From positions 2,328,001 through 2,392,000 of the forward strand of contig NZ_CP060719.1 in the NCBI RefSeq assembly GCF_014396975.1: 64,000 nt of DNA. Direction: 5' to 3'. Source of the stretch: Thermomonas carbonis (lineage in GTDB: Bacteria > Pseudomonadota > Gammaproteobacteria > Xanthomonadales > Xanthomonadaceae). How positions within the stretch are numbered: position 1 is the stretch's first letter; every line of letters starts with the position of its first letter. The notes beneath the pieces are model-generated. The model was not told the DNA's origin. It saw nothing but the letters and a program-made list of their open reading frames with translations, and made no database searches. The position numbers were made by a program, and so were the translations under genes. Positions 28,287 to 38,363 of this stretch are shown piece by piece.

Positions 28287-31025
28287 ATGGCACAGGGTCC
28301 GCACGACGATCCCGAGCGCACCGAGCTGCTGGCGACGCGCTCGCAGGCGGCGGATGCGAGGGTGGGCGAAGCGTCTGCGTTGCCGCCGGGCGCTAGGCTC
28401 GGTCGCTATCGCATCGAGTCGCTGCTCGGTCGCGGCGGCATGGGCGAGGTCTATCGCGCCGAACAACTGGAGCCGGTGCGGCGCACGGTCGCGCTGAAGC
28501 TGCTGCGCGCGCAGAAACTCGATGCCCGCCACCTGGCCTATTTCGAGGTGGAGCGGCAATTGCTGGCGCAGATGCGCCATCCCGCCATCGCCCAGGTCTT
28601 CGACGCCGATACCACCGCCGACGGGCACCCGTTCTTCGCGATGGAGTTCATCGCCGGCAGTCCCATCACCGCGTATTGCGATGCGCACGCGATGCCAACC
28701 GACGCGCGCATCGCGCTGTTCATCCGCGTCTGCGAAGGCGTGCAGCACGCGCACCAGAAAGGCGTGATCCATCGCGACCTCAAGCCGGGCAACCTGCTGG
28801 TGGACGAGGTCGACGGCCGCGCGCTGCCGAAGATCATCGACTTCGGTATCGCCACCGCCACCTCGCTGACCGAGGGCCGCGAGGTCGCCGGCACGCCCGA
28901 CTACATGAGTCCCGAACAGGCCGGCGGCGACCAGGCCTTGGTCGATACGCGCAGCGATGTGTATGCGCTGGGCGTGGTGCTCAGCGAGCTGCTCACCGGC
29001 CGGCGTCCGTTGATCGCGGGCGAAACCGTCACCGATCGCGACCGCACCCTGCGCCTGCCATCCGCGCAGTTGTCCACGTTATCCCCGGCCGATGCCGAGC
29101 GGCTGGCGAAGGCGCATGGCGAACCGGTGTCGCGGATGCGCCGGGTGCTGCAAGGCGAGCTGGACTGGGTGGTGGCGAAGGCGATGCGCCACGACCGCAA
29201 TGAACGCTATGCCAGCGCCGCGGCGATGGCCGACGACCTGCAGCGCTTCATCGATGCCCGTCCGGTGCAGGCGGTGCCGGCCTCGCGCGGGTATGCGATG
29301 CGCAAGTTCGCGCAGCGTCATCGCACCGGCATTGCCGCGGCATCGTTCGTCGCGCTGGCGCTGGTCGGCGGGCTTGCGTTGTCGGTCTACGGCCTGCTGC
29401 AGGCGCGTGCGCAGCGCGCCATCGCCGAACAGCGCACCGTCGAGCTGGAGAAGGTCGCGGCGTTCCAGCAATCGATGCTGCAGGGCATCGACATCGAGGC
29501 GATGGGCATCGGCCTGGCCGACGGCTTGCGCGGCCAGTTGGCGTCAGGCGATCCCGTGGACGCGCAGGCGCTGGATCGCGGGCTGGCGCAGGCCAGCACC
29601 GCCGACGTGGCACGGGGGTTGATCGACCAGCAGATCCTGGCGAATGCGGAGCGCGCGATCGACCGCGACTTCGCCCGCGAGCCTGCACTGGCCGCCGACC
29701 TGCGCGAATCCGTGGCGCGCGTGCGGATGGCACTCGGCCTGCCGCAAGACGCCGCGCGCGGTTTCGCGCAGGTCGCCGACTATCGCGTCGGCGCGCTCGG
29801 ACGTTCAGCGCCGGAAACCCTGCGCGCGCGGCAAGCGCAGGTGAGCGCGATACTGGAAGCGGGCGAGGCCAAGCCGGCACTGGTCCTGATCGAAGCCGCG
29901 TTGGCCGATGCCGCCGCGTTGCTGCCCAGCGATGCGCTGCGGATCAAGTTGCGGCTCAACCAGGCGGAGGCGGTGGCCTCGCTCGGCGATCGACCGAAGG
30001 GGCGGGCGCTGCTGGAAGCGGTGCGCGCCGACAGCCTGGAACTGCGAGGCGAGCGCGACCCGACCACGATGGAGGTCACCAACAGCCTGGCGATCCTCAC
30101 TGGCCGCATGGGCGAGGCAAAAGAAGGTCGCGCGTTGATGGAACGGCTGGTGCCGTTGCGTACCCAGGTGCTGGGCGTCGGCCATGCCGACACCCTGGCC
30201 TCGCTGCACAACCTCGCGGTGATGCGAATCATGACCGGCGACGAGGATGGTGCCGTCGCCTTGCAGCAAGGACTGGTGCAGACGCAGACGCGCCGGCTCG
30301 GTGCCGAGCACCCGCAGACGCTGGGCGAGCGCGGCAACCTGGCCAACATGCTCAACGACAGCGGCAAGCCCGCCGAAGCGCTGCCGGTCGCCGAAGCCGT
30401 GGTCGAGGCGCGCACCCGCGTGCTCGGCGCGGAAGACGCGCAGACCCTGCGTTCCAAGCTCAATCTGTCGACGATCTACGCGCGGCTGAAGCGCTTCGAC
30501 GAGTCGATTGCTCTGCAGGAGCAGGTGGCAGAGGCGCGCACGCGCCGGCTCGGGCCGGAGCATCCGGACACGCTTTTCATCCAGCTCAATCGCGCCGCCA
30601 CGCTGTATCAGGCCGGGCAGGCGAAGGCTGCGCTGGCGCAACTGGATCGCTACCTGCCGGTCGCGCGCACGCAACTCGGCGACAAGCATCCGCAGGTGCA
30701 GATGGGCTTCGACATCCGCGCGCAGTCGGCCGATGAACTCGGCGACAAGGCGCTGGCGATGGCTTCGTGGCGCACCCTGCTCGAAATCCGCGAAGACGCC
30801 TTGGGCGCGGACGACGCGCGCACCGTGGATGCTGCCTGGCAACTCGAAGGCATGCTGCGCAGCGCGGGCAACCGCGACGAAGCCGACGCCTTGCGCGCGC
30901 GCTACATCGCGCCGCTGCTGGAGGCGAAGGAGGACAGCCTCAGCGAAGAACAGGCGACCAAGCGCAAGGACATCATCGAGACCGAGCGCGAGGAAGCCCT
31001 CGCCGCGCGTACTGCGGCGAAGTGA
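28287..31025 (+). CDS. Serine/threonine protein kinase with TPR C-terminal region
   Basis: A 912-residue transmembrane Hanks-type kinase. The kinase domain (about 41-330) has the glycine loop LGRGGMGEVYRA, Lys71 (VALKLL), HRDLKPGN with Asp164, DFG at Asp185 and the APE-like SPEQ. All catalytic residues are present. A transmembrane helix follows (about 349-371). The large C-terminal part has tetratricopeptide-type repeats with recurring LGxxHPxTL motifs (VGHADTLASLHNLAV, GAEHPQTLGERGNLA, GPEHPDTLFIQLNRA). Such kinases occur in xanthomonads and planctomycetes. The adjacent divergent FHA-GGDEF protein could bind its phosphorylated targets. Confidence 0.92.
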   Translation: MAQGPHDDPERTELLATRSQAADARVGEASALPPGARLGRYRIESLLGRGGMGEVYRAEQLEPVRRTVALKLLRAQKLDARHLAYFEVERQLLAQMRHPAIAQVFDADTTADGHPFFAMEFIAGSPITAYCDAHAMPTDARIALFIRVCEGVQHAHQKGVIHRDLKPGNLLVDEVDGRALPKIIDFGIATATSLTEGREVAGTPDYMSPEQAGGDQALVDTRSDVYALGVVLSELLTGRRPLIAGETVTDRDRTLRLPSAQLSTLSPADAERLAKAHGEPVSRMRRVLQGELDWVVAKAMRHDRNERYASAAAMADDLQRFIDARPVQAVPASRGYAMRKFAQRHRTGIAAASFVALALVGGLALSVYGLLQARAQRAIAEQRTVELEKVAAFQQSMLQGIDIEAMGIGLADGLRGQLASGDPVDAQALDRGLAQASTADVARGLIDQQILANAERAIDRDFAREPALAADLRESVARVRMALGLPQDAARGFAQVADYRVGALGRSAPETLRARQAQVSAILEAGEAKPALVLIEAALADAAALLPSDALRIKLRLNQAEAVASLGDRPKGRALLEAVRADSLELRGERDPTTMEVTNSLAILTGRMGEAKEGRALMERLVPLRTQVLGVGHADTLASLHNLAVMRIMTGDEDGAVALQQGLVQTQTRRLGAEHPQTLGERGNLANMLNDSGKPAEALPVAEAVVEARTRVLGAEDAQTLRSKLNLSTIYARLKRFDESIALQEQVAEARTRRLGPEHPDTLFIQLNRAATLYQAGQAKAALAQLDRYLPVARTQLGDKHPQVQMGFDIRAQSADELGDKALAMASWRTLLEIREDALGADDARTVDAAWQLEGMLRSAGNRDEADALRARYIAPLLEAKEDSLSEEQATKRKDIIETEREEALAARTAAK

Positions 31026-31028
31026 GCG

Positions 31029-31973
31029 TCACTCGCCGGGAACCGCGGCCTCGCTCGGTGCCTGCGATGCGGCCCGGCGCGCCAGCACGGCCTCGCGATG
31101 GGCGATGTAGAACGTCGCCGACAGGATGATCGCGGCACCGAGGATCGTCATCGCATCCACGCGTTCGGCGAACAGCAGCCAGCCGGCAAGCGTCACGATC
31201 GGCAATTGCACGAAGCTGATCGGGGTGAGTGCGGATACTTCGCCGAGCTTGAGCGCGCGCGTCCACAGCAACTGGCCAAGCGTGCCGAGCACTCCGCACA
31301 AGACCAGCCACAACCAGGTGATGCCTTGCGGCGGGTGCCAGACGAACAGCGCGGGAATCAGCGACATCGGCACCCACAGGATGTAGGTCCAGAACACGAT
31401 GGTGTCCGCCTTGTCCACGCGCGACAGCTGCTTGATCTGGATCGCGACCAGTGCGTTCATCATCGCCGCGGCCACCGCGACAAGAGAGCCGGTCGTGAAC
31501 GCCTGCGACCACGGCCGCACGATCACCAGCACGCCGATGAAGCCCGCCGCGACCGCGAGCCAGCGCCGCAGGCGCACGTGTTCGCCCAGCCACAACGCGG
31601 CGGCGATGGTGATGAAGATCGGCGACGAATACGCCAGCGAGATCGCCTGCGCCAGCGGCAGGTTGCCGATTGCCCAGAACCCGCAATACATGCTGACGAT
31701 GCCGATCGCGCAGCGAATGAAGTACCGCGGCAACTGATCGGTGCGCACGTTCGCGGTGAATTGGGCTAGTGGCCGCGGGCTGCGCAGCAGCGGCATCGCC
31801 AGCACCGGCAGCAAGGCGACGAAGCCGAAGGCGTTGCGGAAGAACGCCACTTCCCAGGTCGGCTCGGTCTGCGAGGCCAGGCGGATGCACAGCGCCATCA
31901 GCCCGAACGCGACCGTGCTGGCGAGCATCAACAACGCGGCGCGCAGGTGCGGCGTCCGTGCGGGCTTGCTCAC
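31029..31973 (-). CDS. EamA/DMT-family transporter
   Basis: A 314-residue membrane protein with about ten predicted helices in two EamA repeats (first MLASTVAFGLMALCIRLAS, second beginning near MNALVAIQIKQLS). Drug/metabolite transporters of this type move amino acids, nucleosides or other small solutes; the substrate is unknown. GTG 31973 overlaps the murB stop as GTGA, and an in-frame GTG lies one codon further at 31976. The frame is open further upstream inside murB but is arginine-rich and not membrane-like. It is the last gene of the run pyrD-murB-EamA. Confidence 0.85.
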   Translation of the reverse strand: MSKPARTPHLRAALLMLASTVAFGLMALCIRLASQTEPTWEVAFFRNAFGFVALLPVLAMPLLRSPRPLAQFTANVRTDQLPRYFIRCAIGIVSMYCGFWAIGNLPLAQAISLAYSSPIFITIAAALWLGEHVRLRRWLAVAAGFIGVLVIVRPWSQAFTTGSLVAVAAAMMNALVAIQIKQLSRVDKADTIVFWTYILWVPMSLIPALFVWHPPQGITWLWLVLCGVLGTLGQLLWTRALKLGEVSALTPISFVQLPIVTLAGWLLFAERVDAMTILGAAIILSATFYIAHREAVLARRAASQAPSEAAVPGE

Positions 31974-33013
31974 CACGTCGCGCCGATGATGCGCGGCTCC
32001 GGTTCGATGGCGATGCCGAAGCGCGCCTGCACCGATGCCGCGATCCTGCGCGCAAGGTCGAGCAACTGCAGGCCGGTCGCCTGGCCATGGTTGACCAGCA
32101 CCAGCGCATGTTCGGCGGAGACGCCGGCATCGCCGTCGCGATGCCCCTTCCAGCCGCACTGGTCAATCAGCCAGGCGGCGGAGAGCTTGCGGGTGTCATC
32201 GCTGCTGCCGCGGAACATCGGCATGCCCGGATGTTCGTACTGCAGCGTCTCCGCAATCCCTGCCGGCACGATCGGGTTCTTGAAGAAGCTGCCGGCATTG
32301 CCCAGCAGCGCCGGATCCGGCAGCTTGCGCTGGCGGATGCGGATGACAGCTTCGGCGACCTGCGAAGCGCGCGGCGTGCCATCGATGCCCATCGCCTGCA
32401 GTTCTTCGCCGATCCCGGCGTAGTCCAGGCGCAATTCCGGCGTGCGCGGCAGGGCGAACTCGACGTTGGTAACCACGTAGCGATCCGGGTCGTGCTTGAA
32501 CAGGCTGTCGCGATAGGCGAACGCGCAGTCGCCGGCGTCGATGCGCACGAAGCCGCCATCGCGGCGGTCGAAGGCGTGCACCGCGCGGATGCGCTCGCGC
32601 ACTTCCACGCCGTAGGCACCGATGTTCTGGATCGGCGCGGCACCCACCGTGCCCGGGATCAGCGCCAGGTTTTCCAGCCCGCACAGGCCTTGGCCCAGCG
32701 TCCACAGCACGAAATCGTGCCAGCCCACGCCGGCATCGGCGCGGACGATGCACACATCGGCATGCTCATTGAGGATCTCGATGCGTTGCGACGACAGCGC
32801 GAGCACCGCGCCTGCCGGATCGCCGGCGAACAGCAGGTTGCTGCCGCCGCCGAGGACCAACACCGGGCCGTCGCGCAGCATCGCGTAGCCGAACAGTTCC
32901 GGCAGCGCGGCGGTATCCGTCACTTCCACCAGCATCGGCGCGCGTGCGGCCACGCCAAAGGTATTGCGCGCGTCGAGCCGCGCGTTCTCAACGATGCGAT
33001 AGCCGGCGGTCAT
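31970..33013 (-). CDS. murB: UDP-N-acetylenolpyruvoylglucosamine reductase (MurB)
   Basis: FAD- and NADPH-dependent reductase that completes UDP-MurNAc for peptidoglycan synthesis. The 347-residue protein is a type I MurB like E. coli's. Motifs are the FAD-binding [12 protein letters not shown] (51-62) and [19 protein letters not shown] (119-137), Arg168 in AYRDS, the catalytic Ser242 in [10 protein letters not shown] and a C-terminal Glu in EPRIIG. ATG 33013 overlaps the pyrD stop by ATGA. An upstream ATG would lie inside pyrD and add 20 unrelated residues. The EamA gene follows with GTGA overlap. Confidence 0.96.
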   Translation of the reverse strand: MTAGYRIVENARLDARNTFGVAARAPMLVEVTDTAALPELFGYAMLRDGPVLVLGGGSNLLFAGDPAGAVLALSSQRIEILNEHADVCIVRADAGVGWHDFVLWTLGQGLCGLENLALIPGTVGAAPIQNIGAYGVEVRERIRAVHAFDRRDGGFVRIDAGDCAFAYRDSLFKHDPDRYVVTNVEFALPRTPELRLDYAGIGEELQAMGIDGTPRASQVAEAVIRIRQRKLPDPALLGNAGSFFKNPIVPAGIAETLQYEHPGMPMFRGSSDDTRKLSAAWLIDQCGWKGHRDGDAGVSAEHALVLVNHGQATGLQLLDLARRIAASVQARFGIAIEPEPRIIGATW

Positions 33014-34065
33014 GCCAGCGGCATGGGCGTGCTGCTGGGCGCTTCCTTGCGACGACGCAACGCATCCACGCATTCGCCGATCAGCGCCGGACCGCGATAG
33101 ACCAGTCCGGTATAGACCTGCACCAGCAACGCGCCGGCGGCCTGCTTGGTCGCGGCGTCGGCACCATGCAGGATGCCGCCGACGCCGACCAGCGGGATCG
33201 ATTCCGGCAGGCGCGTGCGCAACATCCGCAGCACCGCAGTGGACTTGCCCAGCAACGGCGCGCCGGACAGACCGCCCACTTCATCGGCGAAGCGTGCGCC
33301 TTCCACACCCTCGCGGGCGATGGTGGTATTGCTGGCGATGACGCCGTCCACGGCCAGATCGCCGAGCACGCGGCCTGCGGCATCGATGTCGCTTTCGGAC
33401 AGGTCGGGCGCGATCTTCACCAGCATCGGCACGCGCTTGCCATGCTGGCCGGCGAGCTTTTCCTGCTCGTCGCGCAACACGCTGACCAAGCGACGCAGGG
33501 CCTGTTCTTCCTGCAGTTCGCGCAGGCCGGCGGTATTCGGCGAGGAAATGTTGACGGTCACGTAATCCGCCAGCGCATACACCTTGCGCAGGCAGTGCAG
33601 GTAATCGTCTTCCGCCGACTCGTTGGGCGTGTCCTTGTTCTTGCCGATGTTGATGCCGAGCAGTCCGCCGATGCGACGCGCGCGCTCGACATTGCGAACC
33701 AGTGCGTCCACGCCTTCGTTGTTGAAGCCGAGGCGATTGATCACCGCTTCCTGCCGGGGCAGGCGGAACATGCGCGGTTTCGGGTTGCCGGGCTGCGGGC
33801 GCGGGGTGACCGTGCCGACCTCGATGAAGCCGAAGCCCAGCGCCAGCAGTGCGTCGATATGCGCGCCGTTCTTGTCCAGCCCGGCCGCCAGTCCGACCGG
33901 GTTCGGGAAGGTCAGCCCGAACGCCTTGGTCGGCAGCGGTTTCGGCTGCTTCGCGATCAGCGGATTCAGGCCGCTGCGGTAGGCCGCCTCCAGCGACGCC
34001 AGCCCGAGGCCGTGCGCACGCTCGGCATCGAAGGCGAACAGGAACGGGCGGGACAGCGCGTACAA
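33010..34065 (-). CDS. pyrD: Dihydroorotate dehydrogenase (quinone), class 2
   Basis: Membrane-associated flavoenzyme of pyrimidine synthesis that oxidises dihydroorotate and passes electrons to quinone. The 351-residue protein carries the N-terminal membrane-binding helical region ([17 protein letters not shown]) that marks class 2. Other motifs are [32 protein letters not shown] and catalytic Ser175 in [12 protein letters not shown]. The FMN phosphate-binding end is PLVGVGGI. Four bp separate it from the upstream DUF4190 gene, and it overlaps murB by ATGA. Confidence 0.96.
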   Translation of the reverse strand: MYALSRPFLFAFDAERAHGLGLASLEAAYRSGLNPLIAKQPKPLPTKAFGLTFPNPVGLAAGLDKNGAHIDALLALGFGFIEVGTVTPRPQPGNPKPRMFRLPRQEAVINRLGFNNEGVDALVRNVERARRIGGLLGINIGKNKDTPNESAEDDYLHCLRKVYALADYVTVNISSPNTAGLRELQEEQALRRLVSVLRDEQEKLAGQHGKRVPMLVKIAPDLSESDIDAAGRVLGDLAVDGVIASNTTIAREGVEGARFADEVGGLSGAPLLGKSTAVLRMLRTRLPESIPLVGVGGILHGADAATKQAAGALLVQVYTGLVYRGPALIGECVDALRRRKEAPSSTPMPLA

Positions 34066-34069
34066 GGCG

Positions 34070-34363
34070 TCAGTTGGTGCTTGCGGCGAACGCGAGGAAG
34101 GTGGCCAGGCCGCCGAAGAACAGCAGGACAGCGATCACGGCCAGCACCGCCATTGCGATCGCCAGGTAGCCCAGCACCAGGCCGGCGACCGCCAGGCCGT
34201 CGCCTTCCAGACGGTCGGGTGCCAGGCGGATTTCCTTGCGCGCCATGTGCCCGCAGATCACCGCGGCCAGGCTGCCGAAGAACGGCACCACGGTCCAGCC
34301 GAGGATGCCGGCGACAAGGCTGACGATGGCGAGGGTACTGGTCTGGCGGGTCATGGCATTCAT
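34070..34363 (-). CDS. DUF4190 small membrane protein
   Basis: A 97-residue protein with two hydrophobic segments (about 9-37 and 57-92) separated by the polar stretch [20 protein letters not shown]. This is the layout of DUF4190, where GHxAxxEI is typical. The function is unknown. GAGGAC precedes ATG 34363; a second ATG lies three codons in. It sits 9 bp after the aldehyde dehydrogenase stop and 4 bp before pyrD, so it is likely co-transcribed with both. Confidence 0.8.
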   Translation of the reverse strand: MNAMTRQTSTLAIVSLVAGILGWTVVPFFGSLAAVICGHMARKEIRLAPDRLEGDGLAVAGLVLGYLAIAMAVLAVIAVLLFFGGLATFLAFAASTN

Positions 34364-34372
34364 CGCGCGTCC

Positions 34373-35905
34373 TCAGAGGTCGAACTTGATGCCCTGCGCC
34401 AGCGGCAGGGAGTCGGAGTAGTTGATGGTATTGGTCTGCCGGCGCATGTACGCCTTCCATGCATCGCTGCCGGACTCGCGGCCACCGCCGGTTTCCTTCT
34501 CGCCGCCGAACGCGCCGCCGATTTCCGCACCGCTGGTGCCGATGTTGACGTTGGCGATGCCGCAATCCGAACCCCAGGCGGCGAGGAACTGCTCCGCGCG
34601 CTTGAGGTTGGTGGTGAAGATCGACGAGCTCAGGCCCTGCGGCACCGCGTTCTGCATGTCGATGGCGTCTTCGAGCTCGCGGTACTTCATCACGTACAGG
34701 ATCGGCGCGAAGGTCTCGTGCTGGACGATCTCGGCTTCGTTGGTCAGGCCGGTGACGATGGCGGGCAGCACGAAGTTGCCCGGGCGGTCGATCGCTTCGC
34801 CACCGGTCTCGACGGTGCCGCCGGCGGCCTTGGCCTTGGCGATCGAGTCGAGGTAGGCATCCACGCCGTCCTTGCTGTTGAGCGGGCCCATCAGGTTGGC
34901 CGGGTCGGTCGGGTCGCCGATCTTCTTCTCGACCTGCTTGTAGGCGGCGATCAGCTTGGCCAGCACGTCGTCGTAGATCGATTCATGCACGATCAGGCGG
35001 CGCGTAGTGGTGCAGCGCTGTCCGGCGGTGCCGACCGCGCCGAACGCGATCGCCGGGATCGCCAGCTTCAGGTCGGCGGTCTCGTCGACGATGATCGCGT
35101 TGTTGCCGCCCAGTTCCAGCAGGCTGCGGCCCATGCGGCGGGCGACGCGCTCGCCGACCAGGCGGCCGACCTTGGTGCTGCCGGTGAAGCTGATCAGCGG
35201 CACGTGCTTGTCGTCCACGAACGCCTGCGCCAAGTCGCTGCCGGCGTCGTTGAACAGGAAGAAGATGTCCGGGAAGCCGGCCTTGGCCAGTGCCTCGTTG
35301 CAGATCTTCATCGACGCGATCGCCGACAGCGGTGTCTTCGGCGACGGCTTCCAGATGCTGATGTCGCCGCACACCGCCGCCACGAACGCATTCCACGCCC
35401 ACACCGCGACCGGGAAATTGAACGCGCTGATGATCCCGACGATGCCGATCGGGTGCCACTGCTCGTACATGCGGTGGCCCGGACGCTCGCTGTGCATGGT
35501 CAGGCCGTACAGCTGCCGCGACAGGCCGACGGAGAACTCGCCGATGTCGATCATTTCCTGCACTTCGCCGTCGCCTTCCGGCTTCGACTTGCCCATCTCC
35601 AGCGCGACCAGCGACCCCAGTGCGTCCTTGTGCACGCGCAGCGCGTCGGCGCACAGGCGGATCGCCTCGCCGCGGCGCGGGGCGGGAGTGGTGCGCCAGA
35701 CTTTGAAGGCAGCCTGGGCGCGCTCGACGATCAGGTCGTAGTCGGCCTTCGAGGACGCATGCACCCGGCCGAGCACGTCGCCGGTGGTCGGGTTGACCGG
35801 CTCGATCACGCCGGCGTCGTTGGTCTTCGACCATTCGCCATGGCCAAGGTAGGTGCCGGATTCGACGGCCTGCAGGCCGAGCGCGGTAAGGACGGGGTGG
35901 GACAT
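34373..35905 (-). CDS. Aldehyde dehydrogenase, ALDH7/piperideine-6-carboxylate type
   Basis: A 510-residue aldehyde dehydrogenase of the ALDH7 (antiquitin, AmaB) branch, which oxidises alpha-aminoadipate semialdehyde, the open form of piperideine-6-carboxylate, in lysine breakdown. Catalytic Cys298 ([12 protein letters not shown]), Glu264 ([10 protein letters not shown]) and Asn163 ([13 protein letters not shown]) are present, and the branch-typical [19 protein letters not shown] is near the end. No other lysine catabolic gene is nearby, so the pathway role rests on family similarity. It is the first gene of a tight run with DUF4190, pyrD and murB. tRNA-Arg lies upstream. Confidence 0.88.
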   Translation of the reverse strand: MSHPVLTALGLQAVESGTYLGHGEWSKTNDAGVIEPVNPTTGDVLGRVHASSKADYDLIVERAQAAFKVWRTTPAPRRGEAIRLCADALRVHKDALGSLVALEMGKSKPEGDGEVQEMIDIGEFSVGLSRQLYGLTMHSERPGHRMYEQWHPIGIVGIISAFNFPVAVWAWNAFVAAVCGDISIWKPSPKTPLSAIASMKICNEALAKAGFPDIFFLFNDAGSDLAQAFVDDKHVPLISFTGSTKVGRLVGERVARRMGRSLLELGGNNAIIVDETADLKLAIPAIAFGAVGTAGQRCTTTRRLIVHESIYDDVLAKLIAAYKQVEKKIGDPTDPANLMGPLNSKDGVDAYLDSIAKAKAAGGTVETGGEAIDRPGNFVLPAIVTGLTNEAEIVQHETFAPILYVMKYRELEDAIDMQNAVPQGLSSSIFTTNLKRAEQFLAAWGSDCGIANVNIGTSGAEIGGAFGGEKETGGGRESGSDAWKAYMRRQTNTINYSDSLPLAQGIKFDL

Positions 35906-35966
35906 GCGGAACTCCTGGAACCAATGCGGCCACGCCCACGGGAAGCCGGGGGCGCGGTAGGGAAGG

Positions 35967-36043
35967 TGGTGACCCCGGCGCGATTCGAACGCACGACCTG
36001 TCCCTTAGGAGGGGACCGCTCTATCCAGCTGAGCTACGGGGCC
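35967..36043 (-). tRNA. tRNA-Arg, anticodon CCU
   Basis: A 77-base cloverleaf on the minus strand with encoded CCA (35967-35969). The acceptor arms are GGCCCCG and CGGGGTC. The D-arm is GCTC...GAGC, the anticodon arm GTCCC-CTCCTAA-GGGAC with anticodon CCT (36007-36009), and the T-arm GTGCG-TTCGAAT-CGCGC. It reads AGG codons, which are rare in this GC-rich gene set. Confidence 0.97.
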
Positions 36044-36141
36044 AAAGCGTGACGATTATCGCAGCCGGCCGCGGTTTCGGCCAATGCGACGGCTGCATTG
36101 GCGATTCGACCTGGCGATCTTTGCGGAATGCCCGAACCGCC

Positions 36142-37437
36142 TCAGCCATGCATGAGCAGATCGCGCAGGGCGTCGCCATCGTCAGCCAGCGGTTGCGCGT
36201 GGCTGGGCCGATCAAGCATGGCCTGCAGGGCCGGTGGCAGCGACACGGACTCGCCCAGCAGCGGCTCCACGACCTCCGGGAACTTGGCCGGATGCGCAGT
36301 CGCCACCACTGCCCAGTCGCCCGCTTGGCCGCGCGTGCGCAGGCGGTCGAGTACCTCGGCGGCGCAGGCGGTGTGCGGGCAGGCCACGTAGCCGCGCTGG
36401 TCGCGGGTGCGCAGGATGGCGGCGCGGATGGCGTCGTCGTCCACGGCCTCCGCGCGCAGCACGCCGCGCAGTTCGGCAGCATCGGGATACAGCCATTGCA
36501 GGCGCTCGAAGTTGCTGGGTGCGCCGACGTCCATCGCGTTGGCGAGGGTGGCGATGCTGGGGCCGGGCGCGTAGTCGCCACCGGCGAAGAAGGCCGGCAG
36601 CACCGCATTGGCATTGCTGGCCAGCACGATGTCGCCGATCGGCAGGCCCATGCGCCTGGCCAGCAGGCAGGCCAGCGCATTGCCCAGGTTGCCGGTGGGC
36701 ACCACGAAATTCAGCGTGCGGCCGGTGCCGCGCCAATGTTGCAGCGCCGCGCGTGCGTAGTAGGCGGCCTGCGGGAACAATCGGCCCAGGCTGATGCTGT
36801 TGGCCGAACCCAGCGGCACCTCGGCGCGGAACGCGGCGTCGGACAGCACCGACTTGGCCATGCGTTGGCAGTCGTCGAAGCTGCCGTCGACGCGGAAGGC
36901 GCGGATGTTGTCGCCGAAGCATCCCAACTGGTGCGCCTGTCGCGGCGACACCCGGCCGTCCGGATACAAGATGGCCACGCGGATCCCGGCGCGGCCGTGG
37001 AATGCGCCGGCCACGGCAGCGCCGGTGTCGCCCGAAGTCGCGACCACGATGGTCAGCGGCGTGCCGCCGTCGCGCGGCAACGCCGACAGGCAGCCGGCCA
37101 GGAAGGCCGCGCCGTAATCCTTGAAGGCGGCGGTGGGGCCATGGAACAGCTCCAGCACGTAATCGCCGTCCTTGCCGAAGCCGCGCAGCGGTGGTTCGAC
37201 GGCGAAGGCCTCGGCGCAGATCCGCGCCAGTTCCGGCGCCAGCACATCGCCCTCGAAGAACGGCACGAGCATCCGCGCGGCGACATCGGCCGTGCTGGTG
37301 GCACCTTCGAAATCGGCAGGCGTGAAGCTGGGCCACGCCTCCGGCATGTACAGGCCGCCATCGGGCGCGAGGCCGGCGGCGATGGCATCGGCGATGCCGA
37401 CCGTGGGCGCGTTGCCGCGTGTACTCACGACCTTCAT
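36142..37437 (-). CDS. thrC: Threonine synthase
   Basis: PLP enzyme that converts O-phosphohomoserine to threonine, the last step of the pathway. The 431-residue protein has the PLP lysine Lys106 in [11 protein letters not shown], the phosphate-binding [15 protein letters not shown], and [14 protein letters not shown]. It corresponds to the longer gammaproteobacterial ThrC class. ATG 37437 overlaps the thrB stop by ATGA. It is the last gene of thrLABC; the 98 bp to tRNA-Arg contain an imperfect hairpin (GCAGCCG with CGGCTGC) but no clear T-run. Confidence 0.95.
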   Translation of the reverse strand: MKVVSTRGNAPTVGIADAIAAGLAPDGGLYMPEAWPSFTPADFEGATSTADVAARMLVPFFEGDVLAPELARICAEAFAVEPPLRGFGKDGDYVLELFHGPTAAFKDYGAAFLAGCLSALPRDGGTPLTIVVATSGDTGAAVAGAFHGRAGIRVAILYPDGRVSPRQAHQLGCFGDNIRAFRVDGSFDDCQRMAKSVLSDAAFRAEVPLGSANSISLGRLFPQAAYYARAALQHWRGTGRTLNFVVPTGNLGNALACLLARRMGLPIGDIVLASNANAVLPAFFAGGDYAPGPSIATLANAMDVGAPSNFERLQWLYPDAAELRGVLRAEAVDDDAIRAAILRTRDQRGYVACPHTACAAEVLDRLRTRGQAGDWAVVATAHPAKFPEVVEPLLGESVSLPPALQAMLDRPSHAQPLADDGDALRDLLMHG

Positions 37438-38363
37438 GCCAGCACCTCCGCGGCGGGTCCGCCGATCGGGGTGAGGTGCAGATCGCTGTCGAAGCCGGCG
37501 GCCGCGAACGCGGCTGACATCGCATCGCCAGCCACTTGCGCGGTCGCTACGTCCTCGCACCAGGCGAACACGCTCGGGCCTGCGCCGGAAATACTGGCGC
37601 CCATCGCACCGGCATCGAGCGCGGCGCGTTTCACGGCGGCGAAGCCTGCGATCAGCGGCGCGCGGCGTGGTTCCACCAACACATCGTCCAATCCGGCGCG
37701 GACCAGCGATGCATCGCCGCGCTCGCAACCCAACAGGACCTGCGCCAGCTGTGCACTCTGCGCCACGAACTCTTTCAGTGCGTAACTACCGGCGAGTGCA
37801 GCGCGCGCATGTCTCGTTTCCAGCACCGCATGCGGATGCACCACCACGGCATGCCACGCGGCCGGCACCGTGATCTTTACCAGTCTGTCGGCTGTCGCCA
37901 GCACCAGCCCGCCGAGCAGCATCGGGCCGACGTTATCGCCGTGCCGGCCGCCGCTGGCGATGGCTTCGCCGGCCATCGCGTGCGGGTAAAGCGCGTGCGC
38001 ATCGAGTGGTGCGTCGAGCAGTGCATTCGCCGCGACCAGCGCAGCCACGCAGGACGCCGCCGAGCCGCCCAGCCCGGAGCCCAGCGGGATGCCCTTGTCG
38101 AGTTCGATCTCGAAGCCGAACGGCATTGCCAGCGCTTTTCGCAATGAGATCAGTGCGCCGCCAGCCGTGTTGCGCTCGGCCTCCAGTGGCAGGTCGGTGA
38201 CCGTGCCGCGGATCGCGGCAATGCGCACGGTTGGTTCGTCGATGCGGCGCACGGTGGCGACATCGCCGATGCCGGCGATGCTGTGGCCCAGGATGTCGAA
38301 GCCGACGCCGACATTACCGACCGATCCGGGCGAGAACGCTCGTGCTTCGCTGCGTGCACTCAC
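37434..38363 (-). CDS. thrB: Homoserine kinase
   Basis: GHMP-family kinase that phosphorylates homoserine with ATP. The 309-residue protein has [16 protein letters not shown] near the N-terminus, the GHMP ATP-binding loop [13 protein letters not shown] (92-104) and the C-terminal [15 protein letters not shown]. The start is GTG 38363, overlapping the restored thrA stop as GTGA; this overlap itself supports the view that thrA should end at 38360. It overlaps thrC by ATGA, so the three enzymes are translationally coupled. Confidence 0.95.
   Translation of the reverse strand: MSARSEARAFSPGSVGNVGVGFDILGHSIAGIGDVATVRRIDEPTVRIAAIRGTVTDLPLEAERNTAGGALISLRKALAMPFGFEIELDKGIPLGSGLGGSAASCVAALVAANALLDAPLDAHALYPHAMAGEAIASGGRHGDNVGPMLLGGLVLATADRLVKITVPAAWHAVVVHPHAVLETRHARAALAGSYALKEFVAQSAQLAQVLLGCERGDASLVRAGLDDVLVEPRRAPLIAGFAAVKRAALDAGAMGASISGAGPSVFAWCEDVATAQVAGDAMSAAFAAAGFDSDLHLTPIGGPAAEVLA

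Noticed and set aside
36044..36141. GCAGCCG/CGGCTGC hairpin after thrC as a terminator
   Set aside because: The loop is long and no T-run follows on the minus strand.
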